A program made the translations under genes and the position numbers. This document shows, piece by piece, positions 23,598-30,996 of a stretch of 40,423 nucleotides of DNA. Within the stretch, counting starts at the first letter, position 1, and the number at the start of each line of letters is the position of its first letter. The DNA is from a virus: positions 1 through 40,423 of the IMG/VR virus record IMGVR_UViG_3300036785_000578; one strand, 5' to 3'. The notes under the pieces were generated by a model. The model made no database searches and was not told where the DNA came from. It saw only the letters and a list, made by a program, of their open reading frames with translations.

Positions 23598-24308
23598 TTA
23601 CTGCCCCCGCCCTGCCACGCCGGCTTGTACAGATCCCTGGCTGCGGATCACGCTGCGCGAATCAGACAACCAATTACCTAAGAAAATAGCTTTCGCTTGC
23701 TCGTCCAGACCATCCTGCGCGCCCAAGAGAGAAGCCACAAAGTCGCGTTCCCAGATCGAGAAGCGCGCGTCGTTGACAAGCAGCGCCCCAAGGGAGAGAA
23801 AACCTTTGTTGTAGATGTAGCCGCATTCGTCTGGAATCACGCCCCAGGGGTTCGCCCAGCTCGTAATCAGCGGCGCTTTCTGCTGGTAATCGAAAAATGC
23901 TGTGTACGCCTTGTCGGGAATGGCATTGAATCGGAACGTGATGTTCCCTAGGTTGTCATCGTACTGCGGTGCCACTTGCGTGGGCCTCTGCTGGGAACTG
24001 ACTCTCGCCAGGGCCACAGCGCCGCTCAGCTCCATGTTTTTACCGCTGGCGGGGTCATTGAGCCATTGTGTTTCGATCCGCCCCAGGTTAGGCACATTCA
24101 CCACATAGTCGGTCCCGCCGGCCGTGGTGATCGGAACCGGCAACGTAGCGCGATTCTGGCGCCAGATGAAGGGCGGTCCCAGAATGCGCTGAAGAACTAG
24201 GTTTGACATGGTTAAGGCTGGCTCTTGCCCATTGACATTCAGGCGCTGATTCTTGATGAGCGTCTGAACGAAGGTGACCGAATTCATTACGTTCTGCGTG
24301 CTTGCCAT
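23598..24308 (-). CDS. head-tail or tail structural protein
   Basis: 236 aa. After a helical N-terminus (NVMNSVTFVQTLIKNQRLNVNG), beta-rich segments (TDYVVNVPNLGRIETQWLN, NITFRFNAIPDKAYTAFFDYQQKAP) and a helical end (FLSLGALLVNDARFSIWERDFVASLLGAQ) follow. The order suits a podovirus adaptor or tail-tube-like protein. It sits directly upstream of the large tail protein, whose ATG follows its stop immediately. No exact family known to me. Confidence 0.5.
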   Translation of the reverse strand: MASTQNVMNSVTFVQTLIKNQRLNVNGQEPALTMSNLVLQRILGPPFIWRQNRATLPVPITTAGGTDYVVNVPNLGRIETQWLNDPASGKNMELSGAVALARVSSQQRPTQVAPQYDDNLGNITFRFNAIPDKAYTAFFDYQQKAPLITSWANPWGVIPDECGYIYNKGFLSLGALLVNDARFSIWERDFVASLLGAQDGLDEQAKAIFLGNWLSDSRSVIRSQGSVQAGVAGRGQ

Positions 24309-24314
24309 CGGTTT

Positions 24315-24506
24315 TCACCAACCCGCAAAGTCTGGGACTTCGCTGATTTCTTCGGCTGTCATTTCTCCCAACATCACGCTGATTGTGTCCCCGATTTCCG
24401 CACCATCGAATTCAGCTTCGACGCTTTGCCAGTCAAAAAATACACATGACGCGCCGGGGTGCGTTACAGGGCGCCTCACAATAAAGACTTTCTTTTTATC
24501 TGCCAT
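24315..24506 (-). CDS. small hypothetical late protein
   Basis: 63 aa: MADKKKVFIVRRPVTHPGASCVFFDWQSVEAEFDGAEIGDTISVMLGEMTAEEISEVPDFAGW. Basic start, acidic end, predicted mixed strand/helix. It lies 6 and 9 bp from its neighbours within the structural operon, so it is probably a minor virion or assembly protein. Function unknown. Confidence 0.5.
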   Translation of the reverse strand: MADKKKVFIVRRPVTHPGASCVFFDWQSVEAEFDGAEIGDTISVMLGEMTAEEISEVPDFAGW

Positions 24507-24515
24507 TTGTCGGCC

Positions 24516-25529
24516 TCAAACGGGATGATCCGCGGTATAAGGTGCATCGTTTTGCCAGCGCCTTTCAACTGCCTGGTTCATGGGCACGAGTGAAAAAGCA
24601 TCGGGCTCTTTGTTGCCCTGGCCGGTCATCACAAGCAATGCAGCCAGCCAGTCGACGCGCGCCCGCTCCCCGCGTTTTACGTCGCCAGGGTTGGGCGAAG
24701 CCTTGTACATGGCCGCTTCTAGACCATTGAAAAAATGCCGGCTGAAGCTGTCGGGAATCGGATCAAGAGTCTGCCCCAGCTTGGCGAATGTCGGGGGCTC
24801 GATCTGGAAGTAGGGAATCAACTGGTAGTTGGGTGATGTGGCATTGGGCAACCAGTCGACGCGAAAGCCTTGGCTGGTTGGCGATACAACCGTCCAAGTT
24901 ACAGATCCATCCGTCACGGTTGCGCCTTCCGTGCTGTTGACGGGTAAGCTCGGCGCCGCGCTGCCTGTCACTCCAAAACCGGTGACGATCAGCAGATTGC
25001 GGTTGGCGTCGATCATGCTCATGACTGGGTTGCTTTTCTGGTTACTCCCGTCGAGCGGGTAAAATCTCACGCCGGCGCCGGGCCAGGTGCCAAAGCTCAG
25101 CGTCTGGTTATACATCCAGCAGACTTGCGTCGGCCGCCATCGGCTGAGGCTGGTTCGCGCCAGTTGTTTTTTCCACGTTACGGCGCCATCCCAATTCAGC
25201 GGCTTGGGCATAGTGGAGTTATTCACGTCCACAATGTCGCAGTCTTCGCCCCAGCCGATGATGCCCGCGGCCTGCGCCGGCTGCGGATAGTCTTGCTGCC
25301 ACGAGTTGAGCTGGAAGGGCCGCGCGATAGCGCGATTGAATTTCCAGTTGAACCTGGTTATGTCTCCGCGCACATTGACGGCGCCGCCCAGCAGATCCGC
25401 CATCACTTCGTTACCCAATTCAAGGCTCAGGGTATCGCTATAACCAGAAGGCAAAGCCCGCGGATCCGGCACGCCCTTGGCTGCAACGGCATCATAGACC
25501 GCTTCGAGCGTAATGGTGGAATTTCCCAA
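24516..25529 (-). CDS. putative tail adaptor-type structural protein
   Basis: 337 aa from TTG 25529 with AGGAG 7 nt upstream. The N-terminus (ITLEAVYDAVAAKGVPDPRALPSGYSDTLSLELGNEVMADLLGG) is helical. The middle has a module of the type DANRNLLIVTGFG ... EGATVTDGSVTWTVVSP, the same repeat found in the 948-aa protein. The C-terminal part contains helical and aromatic segments (KLGQTLDPIPDSFSRHFFNGLEAAMYKAS). It may be an adaptor or tail connector; assigned by position. Confidence 0.5.
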   Translation of the reverse strand: MGNSTITLEAVYDAVAAKGVPDPRALPSGYSDTLSLELGNEVMADLLGGAVNVRGDITRFNWKFNRAIARPFQLNSWQQDYPQPAQAAGIIGWGEDCDIVDVNNSTMPKPLNWDGAVTWKKQLARTSLSRWRPTQVCWMYNQTLSFGTWPGAGVRFYPLDGSNQKSNPVMSMIDANRNLLIVTGFGVTGSAAPSLPVNSTEGATVTDGSVTWTVVSPTSQGFRVDWLPNATSPNYQLIPYFQIEPPTFAKLGQTLDPIPDSFSRHFFNGLEAAMYKASPNPGDVKRGERARVDWLAALLVMTGQGNKEPDAFSLVPMNQAVERRWQNDAPYTADHPV

Positions 25530-25544
25530 GGGCTTACTCCTGCT

Positions 25545-25730
25545 TCAAAATAAGTTCTGTTGTTTCGGCGGTTCCTTTTTCGGCCGCGCGGCCGCCTCGC
25601 GCTCCTGTCTTTCCCCGCATTTCATGCACGCCTGCAGCCGTCGATCATGGACACGATGCATCGTCTCGGCACGGCAAACCTTGCACCATGCCGAAGCCTG
25701 CACCGTCGTCCGCGGGTAGTGTTCCGCCAT
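25545..25730 (-). CDS. small zinc-ribbon protein
   Basis: 61 aa with two CxxC pairs, CKVC (16-19) and CMKC (35-38), and a basic, proline-containing tail (RPKKEPPKQQNLF). It lies in a short gap between two structural genes. Function unknown. Confidence 0.55.
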   Translation of the reverse strand: MAEHYPRTTVQASAWCKVCRAETMHRVHDRRLQACMKCGERQEREAAARPKKEPPKQQNLF

Positions 25731-25738
25731 CGATACCT

Positions 25739-26368
25739 CTACGAAAGAATGTCAATGCTGCCTGAAAGCAGTTGCGCGCTCGGGACCGCGGCCGAAGCTG
25801 CGATGGTGACGGCCAGGGTTTCGGGCACGGTCAGATCTACAGGCCCCTGCGCCGCAACGTTGGTGTCGAGGTAAATGGCCGTATTGGGCGCGGCCACGGT
25901 GCCGATATTGGCTGTGACTGACCCGTGCGCGTTAATCATGCCGGCGCTTCCGGCGGTGACCACGGTCAGCAGGAATTCAAATTGAATCGGTAAATTGCTC
26001 GAAGCCGCGGTGTTGGTGGCCCCGGTGGTGATGGTGCACAAGGTCACGCTGCCCAGCTTGACGGCGATGGTGATAGTGGCCACGTTTGTGCTTGTGGTCG
26101 AATAAATCACCGTGCCTCTCACCCGCAGCGTGCGCCCTACCAGGTTCAACGCTCCCGCGGCCATCACCTGAGTAAAGAGGTTTTGGGCCGTAGTGATGGC
26201 GGTCAACGCGGTTTGTTGCGGTATGTTGGCCGCGCGCGCAGATCCCACCACAATGCCCGTGGTCGTTACTATTCCCAGCAGGCCGGTGATCTGATCCGCG
26301 ATGAGTGCTCCTGGCGAGTTGTACTGACTTTTCGGCATTCCGCCCGATACGATTTGGTCTGCGCCCAC
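25739..26368 (-). CDS. decoration- or fibre-like structural protein
   Basis: 209 aa, starting at GTG 26368 behind a very strong AAGGAGG. The longer frame to 26446 runs through the regulatory array and has no site. After a helical N-terminus (GALIADQITGLLGIVTTTGIVVGSA), the rest is beta-rich with a LVGRTLRVRGTVIYSTTSTNVATITIAVKLGSVTLCTITT core. It resembles phage head-fibre or decoration proteins with a jelly-roll fold. A similar protein is encoded at 35963-36559. The upstream array suggests it, or the operon from here, is separately controlled. Confidence 0.55.
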   Translation of the reverse strand: MGADQIVSGGMPKSQYNSPGALIADQITGLLGIVTTTGIVVGSARAANIPQQTALTAITTAQNLFTQVMAAGALNLVGRTLRVRGTVIYSTTSTNVATITIAVKLGSVTLCTITTGATNTAASSNLPIQFEFLLTVVTAGSAGMINAHGSVTANIGTVAAPNTAIYLDTNVAAQGPVDLTVPETLAVTIAASAAVPSAQLLSGSIDILS

Positions 26369-26388
26369 GTTGATCCTCCTTGATCTTG

Positions 26389-26427
26389 CATAGGTAAAAC
26401 CTAGGTATTGCCTATGCATTGTATAGG
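26389..26427. promoter_or_regulatory. regulatory array 3: four hexamers at 11-bp spacing
   Basis: CATAGG (26389-26394), CCTAGG (26400-26405), CCTATG (26411-26416) and TATAGG (26422-26427) start exactly 11 bp apart. The array fills the 64-bp gap between the upstream stop (26433) and the GTG at 26368, directly behind a strong ribosome site. It is the longest of the three arrays. A promoter near it is not obvious by eye. It is unexpected inside a late structural operon. Confidence 0.7.
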
Positions 26428-26432
26428 TTCTA

Positions 26433-26897
26433 CTACTGTTGGACAAATTGAAGCGCGCCTGAAGTCTGGCCCGTCCCGCTCAGCAGCAAACATACATTCC
26501 GGCCCGCGGTAGCGGTGGCCATGATCCAAGCATTGCCATTGCCCAGCGCCAGGCTTTGATTGGTGGCGCCAAAGTTCCAGCCGGTTGCGGCCGTGGCGCC
26601 GCCGGCCATGCCCGCGGTGCTGGTAGCGCATACCGCTCCCGTGCCTTCGACAAGGGCGATATTCTGCGCCGTGGCGCTTACCAGGTGCAGGCTGCAGATG
26701 TAGGTTGTTTTGTTGGCTACGCCGGTGATGAGCTGCCCGCCGGCGGCCAGGTTGATAGGCACAACCACACGCATATTGATGCTGCAAGGGTCGCCACTTT
26801 TAGGGTTATAAGTGGGCGCGGCCTCCACCATTGCCAGCTTGAACGTGAAAAAGAGGGCCAGCAGGATGCCGGCCCTTATCATGGATGACCCTTTCAT
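26433..26897 (-). CDS. secreted, cysteine-containing virion-associated protein
   Basis: 154 aa. A Sec signal peptide (RAGILLALFFTFKLAMVEAAP) with a likely cleavage after VEA precedes a Gly/Ala/Thr-rich beta domain with four well-spaced cysteines (C38, C68, C90, C136). The core (TYICSLHLVSATAQNIALVEGTG ... WIMATATAGRNVCLLLSGTGQ) has the look of a small beta-sandwich stabilised by disulfides. The pattern recurs in proteins I recall from other phage genomes. The ATG has AAGGAG upstream and overlaps the upstream TGA. A periplasmic or cell-surface role is implied. Confidence 0.6.
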   Translation of the reverse strand: MKGSSMIRAGILLALFFTFKLAMVEAAPTYNPKSGDPCSINMRVVVPINLAAGGQLITGVANKTTYICSLHLVSATAQNIALVEGTGAVCATSTAGMAGGATAATGWNFGATNQSLALGNGNAWIMATATAGRNVCLLLSGTGQTSGALQFVQQ

Positions 26898-27496
26898 AAT
26901 GCTCCTTCTACCTGGCGGTTGTCGCGCCCTTGCGCGTAGCTATCACAAGGGGCGGGCATGATGATCTGGTTTCCATCGCGGCCTGCAAAAGCGAATGTCT
27001 TGCCGCAGTGCATGGGGGCGCCGGCTTCGGGTGTCAGTTGCTGCCTGGCTAGATCCTCCAGATTCCCAAACTCCTGCATTTCGCGCTCGTATTTCTCCAC
27101 GCGCGCCTTGGCATCGGCCGCGGATTCTCCCCGCCGGCGCTCTGGGTTCTTGTTGGTGGGCAGGGGACTGAAGACGCGCAGCGGGCAGTTGGCGCACATA
27201 ATCAGACTGCGATTGTCGGGCAGGATGACGACGCGTAGCGCGCTCGGGCCTTCGCCTTTGCGTTCCCTGCCAGGGGATCCGCCTTGACGGTGGGTGCACC
27301 CCCTGATGACAGTTGCCCGCTCGATCAGATCGGTATGCAACTGTTTCTGGCGCTGCCGATTCTGCCGGCTGCGAACTTCTTTCTGAGACTTGTATTGCTC
27401 GATTTCATCCGTCGCTTTTTCCAGTTGAATCTGCGCCGTTGCTAGTTGAACGCGCTTGATTTCGGCTTCTACTTGCGCCAGTGTTTGCTCGGCCAT
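26894..27496 (-). CDS. coiled-coil protein with a Cys-rich C-terminal part
   Basis: 200 aa. Residues 1-55 form a charged coiled coil (LAQVEAEIKRVQLATAQIQLEKATDEIEQYKSQKEVRSRQNRQRQKQL). The remainder has cysteines at about 67, 100, 103, 163 and 184. C100/C103 form a CxxC (CANC), and the C-terminus reads FAGRDGNQIIMPAPCDSYAQGRDNRQ. The mix of basic coiled coil and cysteines suggests nucleic-acid or protein binding. Overlaps the following gene by ATGA. Function unknown. Confidence 0.5.
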   Translation of the reverse strand: MAEQTLAQVEAEIKRVQLATAQIQLEKATDEIEQYKSQKEVRSRQNRQRQKQLHTDLIERATVIRGCTHRQGGSPGRERKGEGPSALRVVILPDNRSLIMCANCPLRVFSPLPTNKNPERRRGESAADAKARVEKYEREMQEFGNLEDLARQQLTPEAGAPMHCGKTFAFAGRDGNQIIMPAPCDSYAQGRDNRQVEGAL

Positions 27497-27654
27497 GATG
27501 ATTCACTCCCGTAAATTTGTTTGCCTTCGATCAGAAAGCGAATGTGGTAGAGATGTGTGAATCGCCGCCCTGGCGACTTGCGCCTGCGCGTGCCGATCCC
27601 CCAACCGGCCAGCGCGACCAGGGCGGCCATCACGACAATACAGAACCGGATCAT
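27469..27654 (-). CDS. small membrane protein
   Basis: 61 aa with a single N-terminal membrane segment (FCIVVMAALVALAGWGIG) and a basic patch (TRRRKSPGRRF) immediately after it, giving an inside-positive orientation. It is coupled to its upstream neighbour by ATGA and overlaps the next gene by 28 nt. Might be a minor membrane-associated protein near the head genes. Function unknown. Confidence 0.5.
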   Translation of the reverse strand: MIRFCIVVMAALVALAGWGIGTRRRKSPGRRFTHLYHIRFLIEGKQIYGSESSWPSKHWRK

Positions 27655-27965
27655 TTCTTTTTCGGCATCGTGCCTATTTTGTGCGCCGGCGGTTGCAATC
27701 GACGAAGCGCCGCCGGCGCCCTCGCTCTGGCTTCAGGCTTTGCATCCTCCTTTTCTCCGCTTTCTTCCTCCTGCCCGCTTTCTTTCTCCTGCTCCGTATC
27801 GGGCTCGGGCGGAGCTGCAGCGGTCTGCGTTTCCGGCGGAGTTTCAGGAAGCGCGGCCTGGTAGACAATTCCGTGCTGAGCCGGGCAGCGCCAGATTTCC
27901 TCTGTCGCGCTGTCGCCTCTGACCGCGGGCCTGGCGCATCGCGGGCAAAAATATTGTTCCGGCAT
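27651..27965 (-). CDS. zinc-ribbon protein with long charged tail
   Basis: 104 aa from the ATG at 27965, behind AAGGAGGG. CPRC (residues 7-10) and C27 lie in a compact N-terminal ribbon (YFCPRCARPAVRGDSATEEIWRCPAQHG). Residues 40-85 are a Pro/Glu-rich disordered region, followed by a basic end (LRRLQPPAHKIGTMPKKK). It lies directly after the capsid gene. Role unknown; possibly a head-associated protein. Confidence 0.55.
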   Translation of the reverse strand: MPEQYFCPRCARPAVRGDSATEEIWRCPAQHGIVYQAALPETPPETQTAAAPPEPDTEQEKESGQEEESGEKEDAKPEARARAPAALRRLQPPAHKIGTMPKKK

Positions 27966-27978
27966 GGCTGCCCTCCTT

Positions 27979-29160
27979 TTAAGTGGTTTGCGGTACAGCA
28001 ACCGCGATACGTGCGCGGCTGGTGCCGGCCGGATCTGGCGGAAGTCCTATACCTAGCACGCAGTTATACCCGCTGCCGCCGATAATTAAACCATTCGGAT
28101 CGAACGCGGTTTTTGCAACATATTCGCCGGCCCACAAATTCATGTTTTCCCAGCGCGGATCAATCTTGGTGTGGCGCTTGTTGGGGAAGTTCACGAATAT
28201 GATGGCCAGCTCTCCGGCCAGGTAGGTGCTTAGGCCGGTTGTGCTGCCGCCCTGCCAGGCCGCATATTGCGTCTGGTTGGTCGACTGGCGCCAGCGCGCC
28301 CCGAATAGTTCGAGGATCCTGGTGTCTCCCTGGCCTTCGTCGGCCATGGTCAACCCTTCCAGCCTCAGTTGCCCGGCATCGGTATGCTTCCAAATGTCGA
28401 CGACTGAGTTGTTGGAGTTGTCGAGCTGCAGATCGCCAACGAAAAACGGATGAATGCTTCCGTTGTAAGTCCCCGATTTCATCGGTGGCACGGTCGCCCC
28501 GCTCAAGCTGGCCGGCATCTGCTCGATGATGTTTTTCCCAAAAGGATAGGGCGCGCTCAGAGAATCCTGATTCGTGGTGCGCGTATCGAAGGTGCGCAGG
28601 TAGTCGAACATGTACATCACCAGGTCATCGACCGTCTGCCCCAGCTGGTAAGCCATGATCCGCCGATTCTCTTCCAAATCGTTGCTAATCGACGTCATAA
28701 ACGCCAGATCTGAAATGTTGTTGTAGTTAGCCCACTGCCCAACAACAATATCCCTGAAATTGACGCTGATCTGCTCTGGCGGTCCAATCGTGCCCTCGGT
28801 CTGCTGCTGCAGATCGGCGCCCAACGGGATCGACATGAAATTGCGGAAGGTCTGGCCGGATTTCTCGGGCAGATCCATATGGGTGCAGAGAAGTAGTTTG
28901 TTTAGAAACATATACAACCATTGGCAAAAAACCCGGTTGTAGTGGATGGTTAGCCGCGCCTGGGGCATGTTGGCGCTGGTCTGCGCCGCCGGACTCGGTC
29001 CATCGGTCAAGGTTGGATTCTGCGCCGCCATGGCCGCGGCCTGCATGGTCAGCGATGCGGTTACCGCAATCGCCCCGCCAATGGCGCCAATGAGCTGCAC
29101 AAGTGGCCAGAGCACGCGCACTAAGGCCATGCTGATTTTTATCTGCGTATCCTGCTTCAT
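27979..29160 (-). CDS. major capsid protein, N4-gp56-like family
   Basis: 393 aa. The middle matches the N4-gp56 major capsid signature: LPEKSGQTFRNFMSIPLGADLQQQTEGTIGPPEQISVNFRDIVVGQWANYNNISDLAFMTSISNDLEENRRIMAYQLGQTVDDLVMYMFD. The HK97 fold of this family assembles the icosahedral head. Unusual is a hydrophobic N-terminal extension of about 44 residues (MALVRVLWPLVQLIGAIGGAIAVTASL). The ATG at 29160 is supported by GAGGAG at 9 nt and by the compact operon. A start at the later ATG (29031) would remove that segment but leaves a 157-nt gap and a weak site. Confidence 0.75.
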   Translation of the reverse strand: MKQDTQIKISMALVRVLWPLVQLIGAIGGAIAVTASLTMQAAAMAAQNPTLTDGPSPAAQTSANMPQARLTIHYNRVFCQWLYMFLNKLLLCTHMDLPEKSGQTFRNFMSIPLGADLQQQTEGTIGPPEQISVNFRDIVVGQWANYNNISDLAFMTSISNDLEENRRIMAYQLGQTVDDLVMYMFDYLRTFDTRTTNQDSLSAPYPFGKNIIEQMPASLSGATVPPMKSGTYNGSIHPFFVGDLQLDNSNNSVVDIWKHTDAGQLRLEGLTMADEGQGDTRILELFGARWRQSTNQTQYAAWQGGSTTGLSTYLAGELAIIFVNFPNKRHTKIDPRWENMNLWAGEYVAKTAFDPNGLIIGGSGYNCVLGIGLPPDPAGTSRARIAVAVPQTT

Positions 29161-29188
29161 CGCCCGCATCTCCTCGGGCGCCAGCGTT

Positions 29189-30004
29189 TTAGGCCCGCGC
29201 CCCGCCGGAGAAATAGAAGTCGCATGCCGCGATGTAATCGGGATCGTTGAAGACTTTCAGCCGCTCACGTTCTGGCATGGTCCGAATCTGTTCCTCCGTA
29301 TATTTCAAAGCCCTTGTCTGCGCGGTTTGCGGCGCGCTGAAGGTGGAGCTTCGCGCGCCGGTCGAAAACCGCGTACCTCTGGGCCTCTCGAAGGGCTGAA
29401 CCGGGCTCTCACCAGGAAGGGTCGGGAGGGTAGCGGGTGGAGTGTGATCGGAGGGCGCTCCTGGTCTCTCGAACAGTAAGCCTTCCGCCTGCAGTTGTTG
29501 AAACGCACGAGTCAGAATTTCGCGCGTTACCAGGCCGGGCTTGTTGCCCGCCATCCTGATTGCCTTTTCGCCCACGAGCTGGCGGTTGCCAGGGTGGGGA
29601 TAAAACTCCGGGTTTTCGTTCTCCCACTCCATCGCCAGCGCACCGTAGGCATGGCGGGCCTGTTCCACGGGGTCTATGCCCGTGTGGGCCTCGTAGAGTG
29701 TCGCCACGGCCGCGCCGGCCTTGGCGGGGTTCTGCAGGTCCGCAGTGGCCTGCATCACTTCATCTGCAGAGACGGTGCGGGGAGGGGTGGCCGGCGTCGC
29801 GGGTGGCGTCCCATTGGCGGCGCGGCGAGCCAGGGCCAGTTGCGCATTGGCGTTCTGCATGGCCAGCTTTTCGAGCACTTCTTCCTGGTTCTTGCCGTAG
29901 GTGTAAATCGGGTGCGTGCCGTCTTCAAGGTCCGTGACAAAGCAGACCGTTCCCGCCTGCAGCGGCTGCCCGTTCGCGCGCGTGTCTGACCAAAAGCCTC
30001 GCAA
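29189..30004 (-). CDS. putative scaffolding protein
   Basis: 271 aa from TTG 30004 with AGGGAGA upstream. The N-terminus (TYGKNQEEVLEKLAMQNANAQLALARRAANG) and long helical, proline-rich remainder fit scaffolding proteins placed just before the capsid gene in podoviruses. The C-terminus is helical and charged (KYTEEQIRTMPERERLKVFNDPDYIAACDFYFSGG). It directs capsid assembly and leaves the mature head. No protease gene is visible nearby. Confidence 0.6.
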   Translation of the reverse strand: MRGFWSDTRANGQPLQAGTVCFVTDLEDGTHPIYTYGKNQEEVLEKLAMQNANAQLALARRAANGTPPATPATPPRTVSADEVMQATADLQNPAKAGAAVATLYEAHTGIDPVEQARHAYGALAMEWENENPEFYPHPGNRQLVGEKAIRMAGNKPGLVTREILTRAFQQLQAEGLLFERPGAPSDHTPPATLPTLPGESPVQPFERPRGTRFSTGARSSTFSAPQTAQTRALKYTEEQIRTMPERERLKVFNDPDYIAACDFYFSGGARA

Positions 30005-30015
30005 TTTGCGTCTCC

Positions 30016-30300
30016 CTAAAGTTCGCAGCCCTTTTGTGCGGTGATCGCGTCGTGGCCTTCGTGAGCTCCGAAGTGGATCCCCGATTTGCCTACATGCGCC
30101 TTGGGTCCATTGTGTTCGCCTTTGTGGGCCTTCAGCGCATTCTGATAAGCCCCGATAGCTGCAGCCTTGCCGCGGGCGGCCTCGATCTTGGCAAAGTTGC
30201 CCGTGGTCTTGGTGCGTCCCAGCGCGCGCACCGCGGCCCGGCCGTGGGCGCCTTCTGGCTTATGGCCTTTGGATGGGGGATTGAGTTTCAATTCCGCCAT
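30016..30300 (-). CDS. small basic protein of the head operon
   Basis: 94 aa from the ATG at 30300 (GGAGG upstream). Rich in lysine, histidine and alanine: SKGHKPEGAHGRAAVRALGRTKTTGNFAKIEAARGKAAAIGAYQNALKAHKGEHNG, then HVGKSGIHFGAHEGHDAI. Strongly basic, probably nucleic-acid binding or partly disordered. It overlaps the preceding gene by 41 nt. Function unknown. Confidence 0.5.
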   Translation of the reverse strand: MAELKLNPPSKGHKPEGAHGRAAVRALGRTKTTGNFAKIEAARGKAAAIGAYQNALKAHKGEHNGPKAHVGKSGIHFGAHEGHDAITAQKGCEL

Positions 30301-30703
30301 GGGGATCCTCCAGCGATTCAATCGCAATAGTGATTAACCAGGTAAGTTGTGCCGTAAGCTGTTTCCAAACCTTCACTTCAAGCCAGGCATTTGCTAATTC
30401 TCTCCCTGCCCCTAACGGATCCTGCTCTGAAATCAGCATGGCCGCTTTTTTCTGGGCAAGTGTAGTCTTCCGAATCAATTTTTGCATCACTGGCCAGCCG
30501 GCAGAGGTTCGCATCTCGCGCAGCGCAACACATTCATCCCTGGTGAGCGGCTTTTCATCATCTTCGAACGATTGACTTCCAGTCGCTTGCGCAAGCATCG
30601 CATTGTCCCGCAACTCGAATTCTGGCAGCCGCCCAGCCTTCAGCGCCGCCAATTCTTCGTTGAGCGGTTCGTTGGCCAGATACTTTTCAAAATTCGTTGC
30701 CAT
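30260..30703 (-). CDS. hypothetical protein between portal and scaffold genes
   Basis: 147 aa, predominantly helical: NFEKYLANEPLNEELAALKAGRLPEFELRDNAMLAQ, then LREMRTSAGWPVMQKLIRKTTLAQKKAAMLISEQDPLGAGRELANAWLEVKVWKQL. The position suggests a minor head or assembly protein. It starts in a TGATG junction with the preceding gene. No family recognised. Confidence 0.5.
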   Translation of the reverse strand: MATNFEKYLANEPLNEELAALKAGRLPEFELRDNAMLAQATGSQSFEDDEKPLTRDECVALREMRTSAGWPVMQKLIRKTTLAQKKAAMLISEQDPLGAGRELANAWLEVKVWKQLTAQLTWLITIAIESLEDPHGGIETQSPIQRP

Positions 30704-30996
30704 CAGCTCACTTTACCTTCAACGGCTATCGAAAATGGTTCGTCAATCACGAACACATGCGGCGCGAATTCACCTGGCAAGCCAGCGATTGAAACCATGC
30801 CCCCAGAGGTCAGTGCATAGCAGTCATAGCCTGAACCTTCGGGCATATGGACGAATCTGATTCGATGGCCAAGCAGTTTGCGCCCTGCTTCCCATTGGGC
30901 CTGCATCTCAGGCGGTTTCAGCCGGTCATGCGGGCAGATGGTCGAACGTTCCCCATCGTCGTACTCTGCGCCGCATTTGCTGCATTCTCTTTTCAT
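30703..30996 (-). CDS. zinc-ribbon protein next to portal
   Basis: 97 aa. CSKC (residues 5-8) and C21 with H23 form an N-terminal ribbon (KRECSKCGAEYDDGERSTICPHD). The remainder (FVHMPEGSGYDCYALTSGGMVSIAGLPGEFAPHVFVIDE) looks like a small beta domain. The ribbon resembles short proteins seen beside phage portal genes. It overlaps the portal gene by ATGA. Function unknown. Confidence 0.6.
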   Translation of the reverse strand: MKRECSKCGAEYDDGERSTICPHDRLKPPEMQAQWEAGRKLLGHRIRFVHMPEGSGYDCYALTSGGMVSIAGLPGEFAPHVFVIDEPFSIAVEGKVS

